Shown here piece by piece: positions 1-13,668 of a stretch of 64,000 nt of DNA (position 1 is its first letter; each line of letters starts with the position of its first letter). The stretch covers positions 1,550,001-1,614,000 of the forward strand of contig CM034107.1 of the NCBI GenBank assembly GCA_019914945.1, written 5' to 3'. The translations under genes and the position numbers were made by a program. This DNA comes from Typha latifolia. Lineage: Eukaryota > Streptophyta > Magnoliopsida > Poales > Typhaceae. Under the pieces are notes generated by a model. The model searched no databases. It was not told the DNA's origin and was given only the letters and a program-made list of their open reading frames with translations.

Positions 1-2196
1 TTCATTGGCTGATTTGAACCTCTTAGGCAAATATATAGCTACCTAAACCAGAGTTCTCATGTATTTGTATGCACTTCAATCCCTGGATAGGGCAGCTTTG
101 GTGTTTGTTGCTTCATTTCAGGAACCTATAGGACAACCTATGTATCTTGCTTTATTTTTCTTTGGTCATGAAGTGACAACAACGTGATTGTTGATGTCAA
201 TCTGAGGATGTTAACTAACTGAAATATTTCCTTCAATCCATGGCATCAATTTGTGCTCTAGCTAACCGTGTTGTTGAATTGCATGGAGGATTCTAATGAT
301 GATAAAAATTAGTTCCAGAAAATGGCACATAGTATATTGTTAAGGTATCAAGATGTTTCCCACTACTGAATACCACCTTTCAGAAACTAGTTCTGACCAG
401 GATTCTGCTATGCCACATTTTTGCATGAGTCTAGTTTGTAGGGTCAAGAGACCCATAATTATTTACCTTTAGATAGGAAATTTTACGATACACTGGGAAA
501 AGGACTATCCGTTCATTAGGTTTTACAATGGCGAAATTCCTTATGCGTTACTTGCGACAAGGTATTACAATGGGTAAATTCCTTATGCGTTATTTGTGAC
601 ATAATTGTGTAAGAGAAAAGATTAATCTTTTAAGGGATTTAATACAAAGAGAGAAATATTTATAGGGGTCATTGGAGAAAAGAGCGAGGGCATCTGAAGC
701 TGAAGCCCATTTGCGTGTAAAAGGAGCTTACGGTAAATATCTTATCATGGTCTCTGCTGAAGAAAATCAGGATTGGTATCTTTTTAAAGGTTATTTGATA
801 TGCATTAGTCAATTGACTGAGCAGTTAGTTGTTAGGCTGCAAGGTAGCATGGGTGCTATAGAGAAGTTGAGTTCCTCCCACACATGATGTCAAAACTTCA
901 AACTCAATTTATCACGGATTTGCAAAATGTATGAGTTTATTGATTCGTAAACATAATTTGTGAGCATATATTCTGAAATCTCACCTCAATGATTCCGTGT
1001 CACACACAATTTGAACTTAGTTGAGCTGTTGTTCAAACTCATAGGATATGCTATAATGGGCAGTGTGGTAAACTAGGCTACCTTTTGGCTGAGACTCTTA
1101 AGGTACAAATTGTTTTGCAAAAATACTAAATTTGGCACACTTTGATTTTTACCTATTTATGACAGAGTAGAAGTATCTAATCATTGTTGGGAATCATTTT
1201 CTGGATACACCATTTCTAAGACTGTGATAAAGTCATATAATTCAAAGATGTTAGTGGATCCTATTGTCAAAGTCAAACTAGCTTAAATATCTGATATCAC
1301 TTATTTCAACAGCCCATCTCACAAATCTGTAAAAACAGGCAGGTGTTCATCGTGTGAAATATTCTTAGTTTCATTGTGATAGACATCTTGCTTGGACAGG
1401 AAGATTAGCTGATTGACCTTAGATTTGAGATTTTTGTACTGGGCAATCTCTCCGTTGAACCTCTTATAAGACATGGAATGACATAATTCATTTTTTTTCG
1501 TTGCATAGGTTGATTGTACCTATGGGAAGGAAAGAGGCAAGCTTTTGACGTTCTTAGTTAGAGAGTTCTATCTCCATAATTAGTAAGTATCTTTGATCTT
1601 TTAGTTGGAAGAGTTGGAGATTCCTGGTCAATGAATTAGCCTTTTCTCTCTTTTTCAAACAAAAACCAGGTTTTTAGGGTTGTGTTGTCTAGGAGAAATT
1701 GTCTTATAGCAGCTCTGTATTGCTGCTTATGCAGTTGTTGGCAGCAATGATGAGGTGGTGGTACAGATAAGGACAGAATCCTGGAGGCCATCCACCTACA
1801 ATGACAATGAAAATACAGGAAGAGTTTCGATCAATAATGTGTTAGCTAATACATAGGTTCATAGCAGTGCTAACTAGTTGATTTGGATTGAATAATTTTG
1901 TTACTCTTTTGCTGCAATTGTTTTCTTATCATGTTTATATGCGTGTAGCTTGAAATGATTCTTGTACTTACCTCTTCTTGTTTGACTGTTTTGTAGAACT
2001 CAATAATGAAAGGACATTAATATTCCAATGATGACTTCATATGATTTACTTCATCTTCCTAATATGAGGTAAACAATTTCCTCAAGAAACAAATCATCTA
2101 TTTTTATTTGATTTATGTTGATTGTTAATCATATTATGTGTCCAGTTCTCTTATGTCCTGAAGTAAAGTAGTGAAATACGACCAAGGACTCTAGAC
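1..2196. other. Upstream region / probable 5' leader intron of NF-YC
   Basis: No convincing coding sequence. Short open frames here, such as 672-887, have no recognisable domain and begin at a non-ATG codon. The stretch is AT-rich and lies directly upstream of the NF-YC start. Many plant NF-YC genes carry an intron in the 5' leader ending a few bases before the ATG, and a pyrimidine-rich acceptor-like site (TGTGTCCAG, about 2138-2146) lies just upstream, so much of this may be leader intron plus promoter (inference). A short imperfect tandem repeat of about 42 bp sits at about 516-600. Confidence 0.4.
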
Positions 2197-3015
2197 ATGG
2201 AACAATCTTCCCAACCGCCTCAACCTGTGGTAGGAGCGGTAACTACTGCTGCTCAGATAGCATATGCTGCACCTACCTACCAACCAGCCGCAATGATAGC
2301 CGGAGCTCCAGGAGTGATTGGAGCTATACCTCCTGCTTCCCAGCCAAATTCATTATTTCCTGCTAATGTAGGCCAGCTTACTAACCAACACCAGCTTGTG
2401 TATCAGCAGGTTCAACAGTTCCACCACCACCAGCAGCAACAGCAGCAGCAGCAGCTCCAAGCTTTCTGGGCAAACCAAATGTTGGAGATAGAGCAGACGA
2501 CTGATTTCAAGAATCACAGCCTGCCTCTTGCCAGGATAAAGAAGATCATGAAGGCTGATGAGGATGTGCGGATGATCTCTGCTGAGGCACCTGTGATTTT
2601 TGCCAAGGCTTGCGAGATGTTCATATTGGAATTAACGCTCAGATCATGGATCCATACAGAGGAAAATAAGAGGAGGACACTGCAGAAGAATGATATTGCT
2701 GCTGCTATTACCAGGACTGACATATTCGACTTTTTGGTTGATATAGTCCCCAGAGATGAGCTGAAGGAAGAAGGGCTTGGGATCCCAAGAGGTGCATTGC
2801 AAACCATGGGTGCTCCAGCTGATTCGATTCCCTATTACTATGTCCCAGCACCGCAGGTCGCAGGGCCAGGGATGATCATGGGGAAGCCTGTCGATCAAAC
2901 GGCTGCAGCAGCAATGTATGCAGTACCACAACATCCAGTCGCTTACATGTGGCAGCAGCCACAGGCTGAATCGCAACAACAGCAGTCACAGCAGCAGATG
3001 CCTGATAGTGGCTGA
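2197..3015 (+). CDS. NF-YC: Nuclear transcription factor Y subunit C (NF-YC)
   Basis: A 272-aa protein encoded without an intron. NF-YC pairs with NF-YB through histone folds and with NF-YA to bind CCAAT boxes; in plants it also joins CONSTANS-type factors in flowering control and acts in ABA and light signalling (family knowledge). Seen here: an Ala/Pro/Gln-rich N-terminus with a His/Gln run at about residues 76-87, then the histone-fold core at about residues 108-182. The core opens with [20 protein letters not shown] and continues through [15 protein letters not shown] and [13 protein letters not shown], ending with the [11 protein letters not shown] block typical of NF-YC. The C-terminus is Gln-rich and probably a transactivation region. 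The first ATG of the frame is used and the stop is TGA. Length and order fit the NF-YC1/3/4/9 subgroup, but the exact paralogue cannot be named from sequence alone. It converges on the potassium transporter to the right. Confidence 0.95.
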   Translation: MEQSSQPPQPVVGAVTTAAQIAYAAPTYQPAAMIAGAPGVIGAIPPASQPNSLFPANVGQLTNQHQLVYQQVQQFHHHQQQQQQQQLQAFWANQMLEIEQTTDFKNHSLPLARIKKIMKADEDVRMISAEAPVIFAKACEMFILELTLRSWIHTEENKRRTLQKNDIAAAITRTDIFDFLVDIVPRDELKEEGLGIPRGALQTMGAPADSIPYYYVPAPQVAGPGMIMGKPVDQTAAAAMYAVPQHPVAYMWQQPQAESQQQQSQQQMPDSG

Positions 3016-4361
3016 GATGGATGGCATGACGGAGATCTATCTGTGTGCTTTGAGAGACATGAAAATGGGTGTGAAATATCATGTACTCTGATGTGTTACC
3101 TGTACAAGTGTTCTTTTTGTGTTAGTTAGTATGGTCTGCAGCAGTGAAAAGGATATTTCTAGTGTGTGCCAAGTTGAAGAGGTACAAGTGTAAAGAGGCA
3201 TTTTCTGTCAGCTGCCATTTTTGTAGCTGATATCTTTGCTTCTCTTTTCAACCTTTAACTGTTACAGCTGTGACTTACAGCACTTACCATGAGGAATTGA
3301 TAGTTTTTGGTGTCTAGAACGCTAATTTGAAATGTGATGTGTTTGTCAAGAGTTTGGTGATGAATGATTGATGTTTGATACTTATTTTCTTAAGCCCTTG
3401 TTGGTCTTTAGGTCCTTGTCCAAGTATATCTTGCAAATTCAATATTAATGGAACTCGTCGATTTCTTATCACGGTATCAAGGGACAAGATCATGCACAAG
3501 GTCTTCTTTCTGTGCAAACTCAACATGTATAACAATACCCGAGTAATACCCAGATTGTTTGAAGGATAGATAAAGGTAACATTTTTTTAGCTATAAAACA
3601 GCAAAATTACCTAGATGATGATGGTGTTTGAGTGCCATGCTTTTTAATTTTCTTCCACTGGAAGGACAGCCGTGTTTTAACAATTTGGATAAAAAAGTTC
3701 CAAGATGGTCTTTGTTCTAAAAGAAATTTTGTTAAACATATGCTTACATCCTATACCCATTCACAAGAAAGTTGCTACCAAATTGCCATGGGAAGCTCTG
3801 TTCTACATCAAGTTCAAGGCAACAAAGTATTAGGAAATGAGCTTCTGTATAACTTCAGATAATGCGATACAAATATTTCGAATCTCTACAAAGTCTTATT
3901 TCTTTACAAACTTACCTTGTGTACATGAAAAAGAGAGACTTGTATTTAATAAGATAATGGCGGTAAAAACTCTTGTTCTTGTCACTCATGCGAAGTTCCT
4001 AATAAAACTAAAGCCAGCCAGCATTTCTGCATGTACACAGTTTTCCAACAACAGCCAGGATAGACAAGTAAGAAGAAGGTTGTTGGACCTTGACTTGATG
4101 AAGAGTGAGCAGCGCCGTCTTTGCGTTGCTGATAGCAATGCCTGCATGATTGCTGGCAATGCATAAGGTTCAAGACTTCCAATGAAAGACAAAAAATAAA
4201 AAAACTCCTTCAGATGAGAAGTATCTCACCTTTGCAATTGACTTCTTAAGAATCTTTCCCCCCTTAATTCACTAAAGTCGAATGAGGAAACAAAAAAGGT
4301 GAAGCTATTAAAGCCAGCTCCAAAAGCAAAATAAATTGCTCATTCCGGTTTATTTAATCAA
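3016..4361. other. Convergent intergenic region between NF-YC and the K+ transporter
   Basis: Holds the 3' UTR of NF-YC (probably to about 3300) and the 3' UTR of the minus-strand transporter (probably from about 4000 up to its stop at 4362). Open frames in between are short, overlap on both strands and carry no known domain. No transposon or RNA gene was recognised. Confidence 0.5.
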
Positions 4362-7300
4362 TTATATGTAGAATATCTGACCAACATTTAATAGGCTCTC
4401 ATGGGGAACATTAAAGATCACACTGTTTTCCCTGCAGATCCTCCGAAGGAAAGCATATATGTGGTCAACAGTTATCCTTTTCAAGATCCCTGAATCCCTA
4501 CGAGCTTTCACAATTGTGTTCCCAAGAATGTGTACAACTCCAGATTCTTTGCAACTATTCAAGAACTCCAATTCATCCCCTACCGTTAGGCTTGTATGGC
4601 CCGATGACCTCATCAAGCTGCCCCCTCTGAGAGGCGATTGCACAGGCACAATGTAATCATGGGACGAGTAACTCAAATCTGCATTGGACGAAAGCGTGCT
4701 ATTTCCTTCCTCGGTAGCAAGCAGATCAATAGATTTCTGTGTCCTTTGTTCTCGCATGCTGTATTCATCGGAATCGGAATAACCCTCCATCATACTCTCA
4801 AGTCGGACAAAGAGAAAGAGGCTATCAAAGAGCATCTTCTCAAAATCATCATCTTTCTTGTGGAGATCTTTGTATCCATATCTAGCGACACAACGAAACA
4901 TGTGGAAGCTCTTTGGCCCAATCCTCTTCACAAGGAACCTTTCCTCCATGGGGACTGTATATACAGGAAGATACTTGACACAAACAAAGACTACAACAGA
5001 GTGGATGGCAGGAAGGTTAGTGATGAAGTGGGAGAAGATGTGGGGAACACCACTTGCCAGCTCGGTGTAAACAAAGCCTATTCCTGGGACTCTGACCAGA
5101 CCAAGGCTGGGACCAAGCCCCAAAATCCAAGCCATCGATACCTTGCTGTGCATCTCGAATTCATAGCGCTTCACTGTGCCATAATGCCATACATACATGA
5201 TGATAAGAAATACAGCAGCAATGACTAGTGGGACCCAACCTCCTTGGTCTATCTTGAATATAACTGCAGAGAAGTATGGGAGCTCCACCAGCAAAGATAG
5301 CCCAGTGAAGATGGAGACTAGGATCCAGTGGCTCCGCCATACCAATAACATGATTGGGATCATGAGAAATGTGGTGACCAGCATAACTATCACCACAGCA
5401 GTTCCTGTAACATAGTAAAAATACCAATTTAGTGATGTCATGCGTAACACACATAATAAGAAAAAGGAAAAGAAAGAATGGTGTAGATGTATCGTAAGAG
5501 AACTTCATATCCTTTTTGTCTTGTCAAACCAATTAAGCAGATCCTGATATTAGTAAAGAATAGAATATTACTAAAGGCAAGGATCATATTATCTTTCAAA
5601 TTTGTGGGTAGTTTACTTGATGACTCTACATCAACTAATACATTACAAGTCCAGGTTGGATGATCCATCTCATCAAACATAATATGAGTAGAGCAACTGG
5701 CTGGTTGCTATAGTACACTTCTTTGAGAATGTGGTGTGACCTACGTCATGGAATTGATGATGTATCTTGCTTGATCTTTATTAGATTCCTATACATACTG
5801 AAGTCAAGGTGAACTTACCGTATGCATTTCCAATCTGGCTTTGATTCTTGAATCCAGCGGTAACAGCTATGCATAGAATCATAAGAACCCAATTTATATC
5901 AGGAATGTATATCTGACCAAGAAACTTCTTTGATGTATGAACAACCTTGACTCTGGGAAAACAGCCAAGTGCAAGCGCTTGTTTGATGATTGAATATGTG
6001 GCAGATATGGTGGCTTGACTAGCAACTATTGCAGCAGCAGTTGCAACAACAAAGACTGGCCAATATATACCATCTGCAATGATAGAAAAGTGTCATCACA
6101 AGCTATTTGAAGATGAGGATCACAAGAATAAATGCCAAGAGGGGTCAGGAGGGACCTGGAATGGAACGATAAAAAGCATCAACGACGTGGTCCTTATTAC
6201 TAATGATGTAAGCAGCTTGTCCAGTATATGCTAAAAGAAGGCAAGGGAACACAATGAAAGCAAAAGCAATCTGCAAAGAAAGATATATAAATTCTGTAAG
6301 AACAAAGAAGCAACTGATCAGCCTTTCTTAAATGGAGAACACAATTTACCTGAATAGCCAGAACAGGAAAATGGCATAGATCAGCAAATAATGCTTCTGT
6401 CCCTGAATAAATCAGAAAGCCAATCTCCAAGTCATTTTGTTTCTATTAAGAAAATACAAACAGAGAAACCAAAGGAACATATACTACTGCTGGAAAAAGG
6501 AACTGACCTGTGATACTAAGCATGATTCCTCCAAGAGAGGTCCAACTATCACGCTTCCCATGCCGAAAATATCGGTAGATATAAACTGGATTATATGCTT
6601 TCAGAACTGAATTATTGTACTTCCAGATGTTTCGAGCTCCACAGGCTCCAATTAATATAAACCAGAGCAGGACTATGGGTGCAAAAAGCCATCCGACTTT
6701 ATCGGTACCATAGTGTTGCATGCTAAACAAACCAACTAATATGACTACAGCAACAAGCACAACGACATCTGAGACAAAATGTAAAAAAGAAGAATTAGCT
6801 CTTCATAACTGAACTATTGGTAATTACCAATCCAGAAGAATAGAATTATATATATCCACTGTCTTTATGCTTAACAATATATTCTGTTAAATCTTGGTCT
6901 AATGCTTTTAGGGCACTCGTATGTCTGTGGGCATGATTGATTGATAAAGTTCGAGCAATCATGTCCCAAACTCACACATAAGACTATAAGGTGTATATAG
7001 TCTTTCTTGACGTGGTAGCATCATGAAAATTTAAAACCTTCGAAATTTAGAGATTAAAAGTGCTCCTTTTATTAAAAAAATCTCCATAAAAGAACATATT
7101 GGCATTTCAATAAGAGAAATAATCAATTTAGGTTTAAAGAGGTACCATTGCTCATTTTGGGATTTTCAACCTTTATTCCACCTGCTGCTGATAGAACTAA
7201 ATGCAAAATGGCACAAGTTAGAAAATCAGTGGTAGATAAAGTGTAAAATTTTAGTAACTTAAGTAAATGGCTGTACATATGTTGGAGAAAATTGATCTAT

Positions 7301-10069
7301 CAGATGAAAAGCCTTAAATTTACTCATCTTGATCTTAGGAAAATGCAGAATAATTACCATATCTTACTCTTTTATGTGAAGTATTTCAAGTTACTAAAAC
7401 TTTTCCTCCTGAACTTCAAGAATACCATTGTCTAAATTTCAGGAGACAACTCATCTAGGATGTGCTTTAAGATCAAAGAATGTCATTTCCTCTTTGGACT
7501 GTCGATCTAGTATCACTTATAAGCATATCATCTATTTCTAGGAGGAGGCACAGAGCATCCCAGTAAACAAGGCTCCACCAACATGCGGCAGTGGGATATA
7601 CATACCAGTAATTCTGTGACTCAGCCACGTCTCTGTGGCGCATGGAGTGAGCTTCAAAACCATCCAGGTAACACTTAAAAGGAAACAATCTTTTTGTAAG
7701 AGAATTACATTGTTGAAAGACATCCAGAGAAAATAATAATCTGCAGCGTTTTTCAGAATGATTCTATATAGGTTGGATGCTCTCTACTTTGTATCACAAC
7801 ACTAGAAGACTTCTTTTTTTACAATGTAAGCAATAAACACAAAGAATGGCAATTCACATTTTACATACTAGAAAACAACCACAACCAAGCACTATAAGTA
7901 GGGAGCTTATGCTTTTATAAGTTGGTAATTATGACGAAAAGGCACAGAACCTTCTCCAGTATGAATGTGTACATCTTTATGTAGATCATATGGACAATAG
8001 TTCACTCTTTCTCGTCTAGACTATTCTCCTGTCTAAATGACTTCTAGTAGGGGTTTCTCCTGGCTGCACGAACCTAGCTTGCAGTCAAGGAAGCAGCATA
8101 CTCTACTAGACAGTTAGCCTTGTGGATTACAGCCAACCCCCCTATTTCCTAATTTTCCTTTGGCCATGGATCACATAACAATTTTTGAAGGTCGATACCA
8201 GGTCGAGAGCCTGTCAATTCATTTGGAGCCTCCTCATCTTTGAATTGTCCGCTAGCCGACCTCATATTCTTGGGAAAAAAAAAAAAACTTAGGTAACGAT
8301 GATGCAACACAAAATTGACTTGAAATACAACATAATTGAACATGTTATTTCCAAATACTGAAGCAGAGGAACAAGAAGCTACAAAAAGCTCACCTGATAT
8401 AGCAGGAGTGAGAATCCCATCTCCTATTGCTGTACAAGTGCCAATAAGAACAATAATAAGAAGAATGTTCTTTTTATACGCATGTGCTTCCAACCATCGC
8501 TTTATTTTTGCTGCAAGTGAATTCTCATCATATGTTTGCCGACTATATGTTGTTAGCTCCTCGTCTGTTCTATGTTGGTTGGGAATAGTGTTTATCTTTG
8601 CATGACGGCACAGTAGGGAGTAAAGAGCAAATGTACCGCCTGCAAATATGAAAGCAGAAGTTACACACTCAGAACTATACACAAGAAGGATAATTTACAA
8701 AGAAACATCAAACAGCTTTTTACCTGCATTTTATTTCATATAAGAAGGAATAGAAGTAGAACATGAAATCAAATCATTGGTATACTTGACAAAGGTACCC
8801 CACCATGATGCTTAACTTAGTGAAAATAGCCTTTGCTTCTTGAGTTTGAATGTATAAAACATAATATTCTCAGCATGTTCTAACTCTTACCAAAGCATAA
8901 GCTCATCATATTCAGAAGACAATTTTCAACATTTGGCAGAAATGCACTATATTTCTTAAGAACCACCTCCTTTTTATGAAATTTTTTACAAATTGCGTAT
9001 CCCAGCGCAGCACTTAAGGTCTTAAACATATAAAAGTGAATATCTTACCTTGGCCATTGTCGTTTGCCCTCAAGACAACAAAAACATACTTAAGAAGTGG
9101 AATGAGAGTGAGGGAGTAAATAATTAAGGAAAGAGCTCCGATAACATCCTCGGCATCTTCTACCCCATGAGGAAATACATTATAGAAGACATACAACGGT
9201 GATGTGCCCAAATCTCCAAATACCACCCCAAGGCTCTGAAATGCAAGCCGTAATACTAAAATTGATGAGAATTTCTGCATCAACAGGGAAAAAGAAATAT
9301 TATCATTCAGAATGTCAAGATGCATCCACTACTCATCAGAATAAATTCAAGCGAATATATAGGACTCCCCATCAGCTAGACCTGCTGATACTAATGAATT
9401 TATCTATCTATAAAGTTCATAAGCAATGCCTTCAGGAGAAAAAGTATACTAATACAATCAAAACAGTAGAACTAGGATTTTCTTGAAGTCTGCATAAATC
9501 AGTACGAGTTTGAAATTACAAATCTAGAAGATTATTAATTTCATAATGCACAACATTCTAATAGGTTTTGAGAAAAATATGAACACTTGCTCACAATATC
9601 AATATACCAACCTTCAGGTGAACCAGGGCATGTATTACTGCTAATAATTCAAAACTGAGGCACATCAACAGATCCGAGCACCAACAATAACAACAAATTC
9701 CCATGTAATTTATACAAAACATTCATGCTACAGAAGACTTGCGATTGAATTTTAAATGAATAATTAGAAAAAGAAATTATGAACGTAAATCCAAATTTCT
9801 AGAAATAAATTTCAGTTGTTTAAAACTAAAATATTAGGTAATAAAGAAAGAACGAAGTGAACCTTTCTACCAGCTTTTGGAAAGCAAGCTGGAATCTTAA
9901 AGCAAAGGGGGATATGGGATATTTTATCAAATGAGCAATAAAAGCACACCTTTTCTCTGTACATGTTCCTCAACCTGCCAGCCTCTTCATCCATGGGTTG
10001 ATCAAGGTTCTGATCCAATTCCCACATGCTTCCTTTATTGCTATCCTCATTCCCCAATCCAGACGCCAT
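4362..10069 (-). CDS. HAK/KUP/KT-family potassium transporter
   Basis: Nine coding exons on the minus strand: 10069-9950, 9274-9049, 8639-8394, 7196-7146, 6768-6508, 6402-6350, 6270-6156, 6073-5819 and 5404-4362. They sum to 2,370 nt, a 789-aa protein, the usual size for plant HAK/KUP/KT carriers, which drive K+ (H+-coupled) uptake across the plasma membrane or tonoplast. Diagnostic blocks: [17 protein letters not shown] at residues 54-70, [17 protein letters not shown] at the exon 3/4 junction, [38 protein letters not shown], and about a dozen hydrophobic segments before a cytosolic C-terminal region ending in [16 protein letters not shown]. The ATG at 10069 gives the family-like acidic N-terminus; an in-frame ATG seven codons upstream (10090) is less likely. 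The N-terminus with [14 protein letters not shown] resembles the cluster III/POT10-11-like branch (tentative). All introns are GT-AG. Confidence 0.95.
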
Positions 10070-10566
10070 CAAATATTTTGCGTAAAACAATTCAATATCT
10101 CTTCACTCAATTGCAACCGAAACCAACCTAAGCCAATGAAATTCCCCCAAATTTAGCTCAAGAATCAGAATTGAACGCGCCCCACATCAGGCACCATTAA
10201 AAAAAACGAAACGCTTCGAGCTCAACGATGCGCAAACAAATCAAAACCAACCCAAGAACAGATTTTGCGACTTGCGAGGGCCAGAAACCTCAAAAATCCC
10301 AACTGGGTCGGTCCCTAATCCGCAAATGCCGACGGAGACAGAAGAGAGTGAGGTGAATGGCAGAGCAGGAAAGAGGGCAACAAAAAAGAAAAAGGTGGCG
10401 TTTTGCGCAGGCAGCGAGCTCACAGGTGGGAGAAAAAGCAAAGCTGCCGTGGTCCCACGGATTGGAGAGGTGGTAAAAGCATCAGGTTACGAGGAATTGA
10501 AGGGTTTGGGGTAGGAATGAGGAGAGAGAAGGGTCGTCCAGTGGAGGATGACGGTGGTGGGTTTTA

Positions 10567-10600
10567 GATAGATAGAGAGAGAAAGAGAGAGAGAGAGAGA
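10567..10600. repeat. GA-rich tract upstream of the K+ transporter
   Basis: A run dominated by GA dinucleotides about 500 bp upstream of the transporter ATG on its coding strand. It reads as CT repeats in the direction of transcription. Such tracts are common in plant leaders and core promoters and can bind BPC/GAGA-type factors (inference). Confidence 0.5.
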
Positions 10601-13600
10601 TCCAAAATGTGTCCTTTTTTGTAATATTAAATATTATTTTCTCCGGCTACAGGAGACCAAGTGGTATTTTACTTCTTCCATTGACTTGTATGCAACTATG
10701 CATCTATTAATACTTTAATCTCCACGTACTGCCCGTTAGTGCTCTTTGTTGCAAGATTTATACAACTATAAATTTGCAATTTTTTTAAAAAAATAATAAT
10801 TAAAAACAGTCTTTTTGCAAAAAGCCCCTCCAAAGTTCTCCAATTTGTTTGGAAACTTGATCGAGAACTACTTTTGTTGATGACGAGAGATTTGCTTACA
10901 TGTTAAGCATACCTTTCGATAATCGAATCAGCATCTTATGCTATTCTTCCACAAACGTCTCCATCTTAAGATGTAATTTGTTTATAAACCCCTCGATCAC
11001 TTTCATATTTATTCTTTAATACTCGTTAATCTCGTTTGATTAATTTTTAATTTCCGACTAAATTAAGCACAAGCTGCAGTAATAAATTAAAGGCTTCTCG
11101 CTATAAGAGGAGGAGTTGCAAAGGGACAAAAAGACCACCTTAATTAATTCTTTGTTGCTATAAGAGGACATTTGGCCTACTTTAGTGCACATTAATTAAA
11201 ACAATTAATTATACCCCGGACTCCTAAACTATTGACTATTTTCTCAAGAAACCCTTTCATTTATTCTCTCATAAATGTCTCCATCTACAGATTTAATTTG
11301 TTTTACAAACCCTCAATCACTTTCCTAATTATTGTTTAATAGTAGCTAATCTGGTATGATTAATTTTTTAGGATTTTTTTGTCCTTCTACCTTAAAAAAT
11401 CTCTTATTTGTTTGCATGCTCCTCTAAACTTTATATTTTTAAATTAAAAGAAAAAAAAAATAACATAAGAGAAGCACTAAAATGACACATTATTATTATT
11501 ATTATTTAATTGCAAGAAGGAAAAATGGGCACATTATGATGATTCATGAACCACATCATTACAATTTAGTGAGTGCATGCATATACTAGTTGTGTGCAAT
11601 TTGGCATATCATCTATAAATTCCTTTTAATATTGAATTATATTCTTAGGATTTAATCAACAATGAGGGCTATTGGTCCTGAATGTAGTAGACATTTGAAA
11701 TTAATATTTTTAGTGGATCATTTAGGTAGAAAGGTTCTCATAAAGCATATGCTTATGTAAGAAAGCACAAAACCATCTTTAGGATTCTAAAGTCTTAGAG
11801 ATGCTCAATGATTTCATCTTAACCTAAATGGCACTGGAAATTTTAGTGTTAAAAAAAATGGTTGATGCTTGTCACACTATTTTCACCACTCAAAGTGAGG
11901 CAATGACATGGTACCCATGATAGGATTTATTTATTTTTATATACTTAAATTAGAATTTAAAGATTCATGAGATCTTTTATCATAGAAAATTTAATAGTGC
12001 TATAGTTAAACTGGTATGAGCCTTTTTAACCATCTGAGCAAGATATTAAAAATAAAACTCTAATTTTGTTTTAATTAAAAATTCTCATAGTTAGATGCTA
12101 AATATTTCTCTTGCTTGGGTCACTTTGGTGATCTTTTATTTTCCAAATGTGCAATTGGTAATGAAATCCTAGCCACAATAATTGAGAGATATGAATAGTA
12201 GAAAGAATAAGTTTTAGAATCACTCAATGATATATGCCTCTCTAAAATTTCTTTTACTCAGGGATTTTAAGAAGTATCTATGTAAATAAATGTTCTAAGA
12301 AATAGATATGCAAATATTATTATAAATAAGAGATTTTAAAAGGTATATACACATATAAAATTAAAAGAAAGAAACCTTTTCCTTGTGTCAATTTGGTTGT
12401 GAGTAGTTGTCATGTAACCCTCTAACAAATATAAAAGTAGACTGCTCTTCTTGATGGATGGGGAGTGAGTGGTTTGTATTTTTTTTAGTAAAATTAGTGG
12501 CAAAGGAAAGCTGGCTAAAAATTAGGCCTAATATCAATTCTAGAATAAGTTTTTTTTATTTAAAATAAAGTTTTTATTTTAAGAAAAATTATAACTATGT
12601 TCACTTGTATTCTGTAAAGTAGTATAACAATTATCTTTAATATGATATAAAGTGAAAAAAAAAATATTTTTTATGAAATTATCATGAATAACCTTTGATT
12701 TGATATAAAATAAGTTAATCGGATAGATATCAAAGATAAATTAGTAATTGAGTTAATGTGTAGTATATGATGTAATTTTAATAAATAGTATTTATATTCT
12801 AGAATGAGATTATTATAATATTTAGTTGTTTTGCTGAAATAAGGAGTAGTATTCCAAAATTAAAAAAATTATTCTTAAAATAATCGAGGGCTAAGTATCT
12901 CTCTATATATACTCTCCTAAAAATTATAAAATTATTGAGTTATTTGTAATTGTTTAACAACCACAACCGTTAATTTTAATATAAATAAATTAAAATATAT
13001 TCTATAATTTGTACGAATTAGTTGAAAAATAATAAAAAATTTTGAGAAAAATTTATTATTTTTACACGTTTTACATCCCAAAGCTCGTTTCTAAATTCAG
13101 AGATGGGTAAGAAAAATGGACAAAAATGTCAAAACCTTGATGGTTTTGACTGAAAATTGCCATTTATTTTAATTTTTAAATTTCGGCACGTGATCTCGTG
13201 CCGGTTTATAATGTGTATCAATTAATAATTATATAAGTTTATTAATTTTTATTATGTTCATATAAATTTTATGGCCTCTTATATTCTCTTAAAATAAAAT
13301 AAATTATATATATAGATTCTTATCCTCAAGCATCGCTTTCGACTGGGCTATCAGTGTTTTTGGTTTATTCTCCATTTTCGAGTCAGACGAAAGTTTTGAT
13401 CTTTCTCTCAATCTTTATCTACATAGTTTTTGCTGTTTTCCTTTTCTCCCCTCTCTTTTTTTTTCCTTTATATACTCTCTTGGGTTTTATTTAACTACAA
13501 AAGTTGGTTCTTCCTTGAAAAAATATTAATTGACTACCTATGGACAGAACAAAAAATTAATTTGATTGCATACTTTTTTTTCTTCATTATTTACAAATAG

Positions 13601-13644
13601 AGCTCTCCATTTGAATAAATACTATGCCACACATTTTATCTTTC

Positions 13645-13668
13645 GATAGATAGATAGATAGATAGATA
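13645..13668. repeat. (GATA)n microsatellite
   Basis: About six uninterrupted GATA units in AT-rich intergenic DNA, about 730 bp upstream of the saposin-domain gene. No function is visible; it is likely length-polymorphic. Confidence 0.9.

Noticed and set aside
672..887. 71-codon open frame upstream of NF-YC
   Set aside because: Begins at TTG, no domain, no splice or promoter context, and lies in the probable leader intron.
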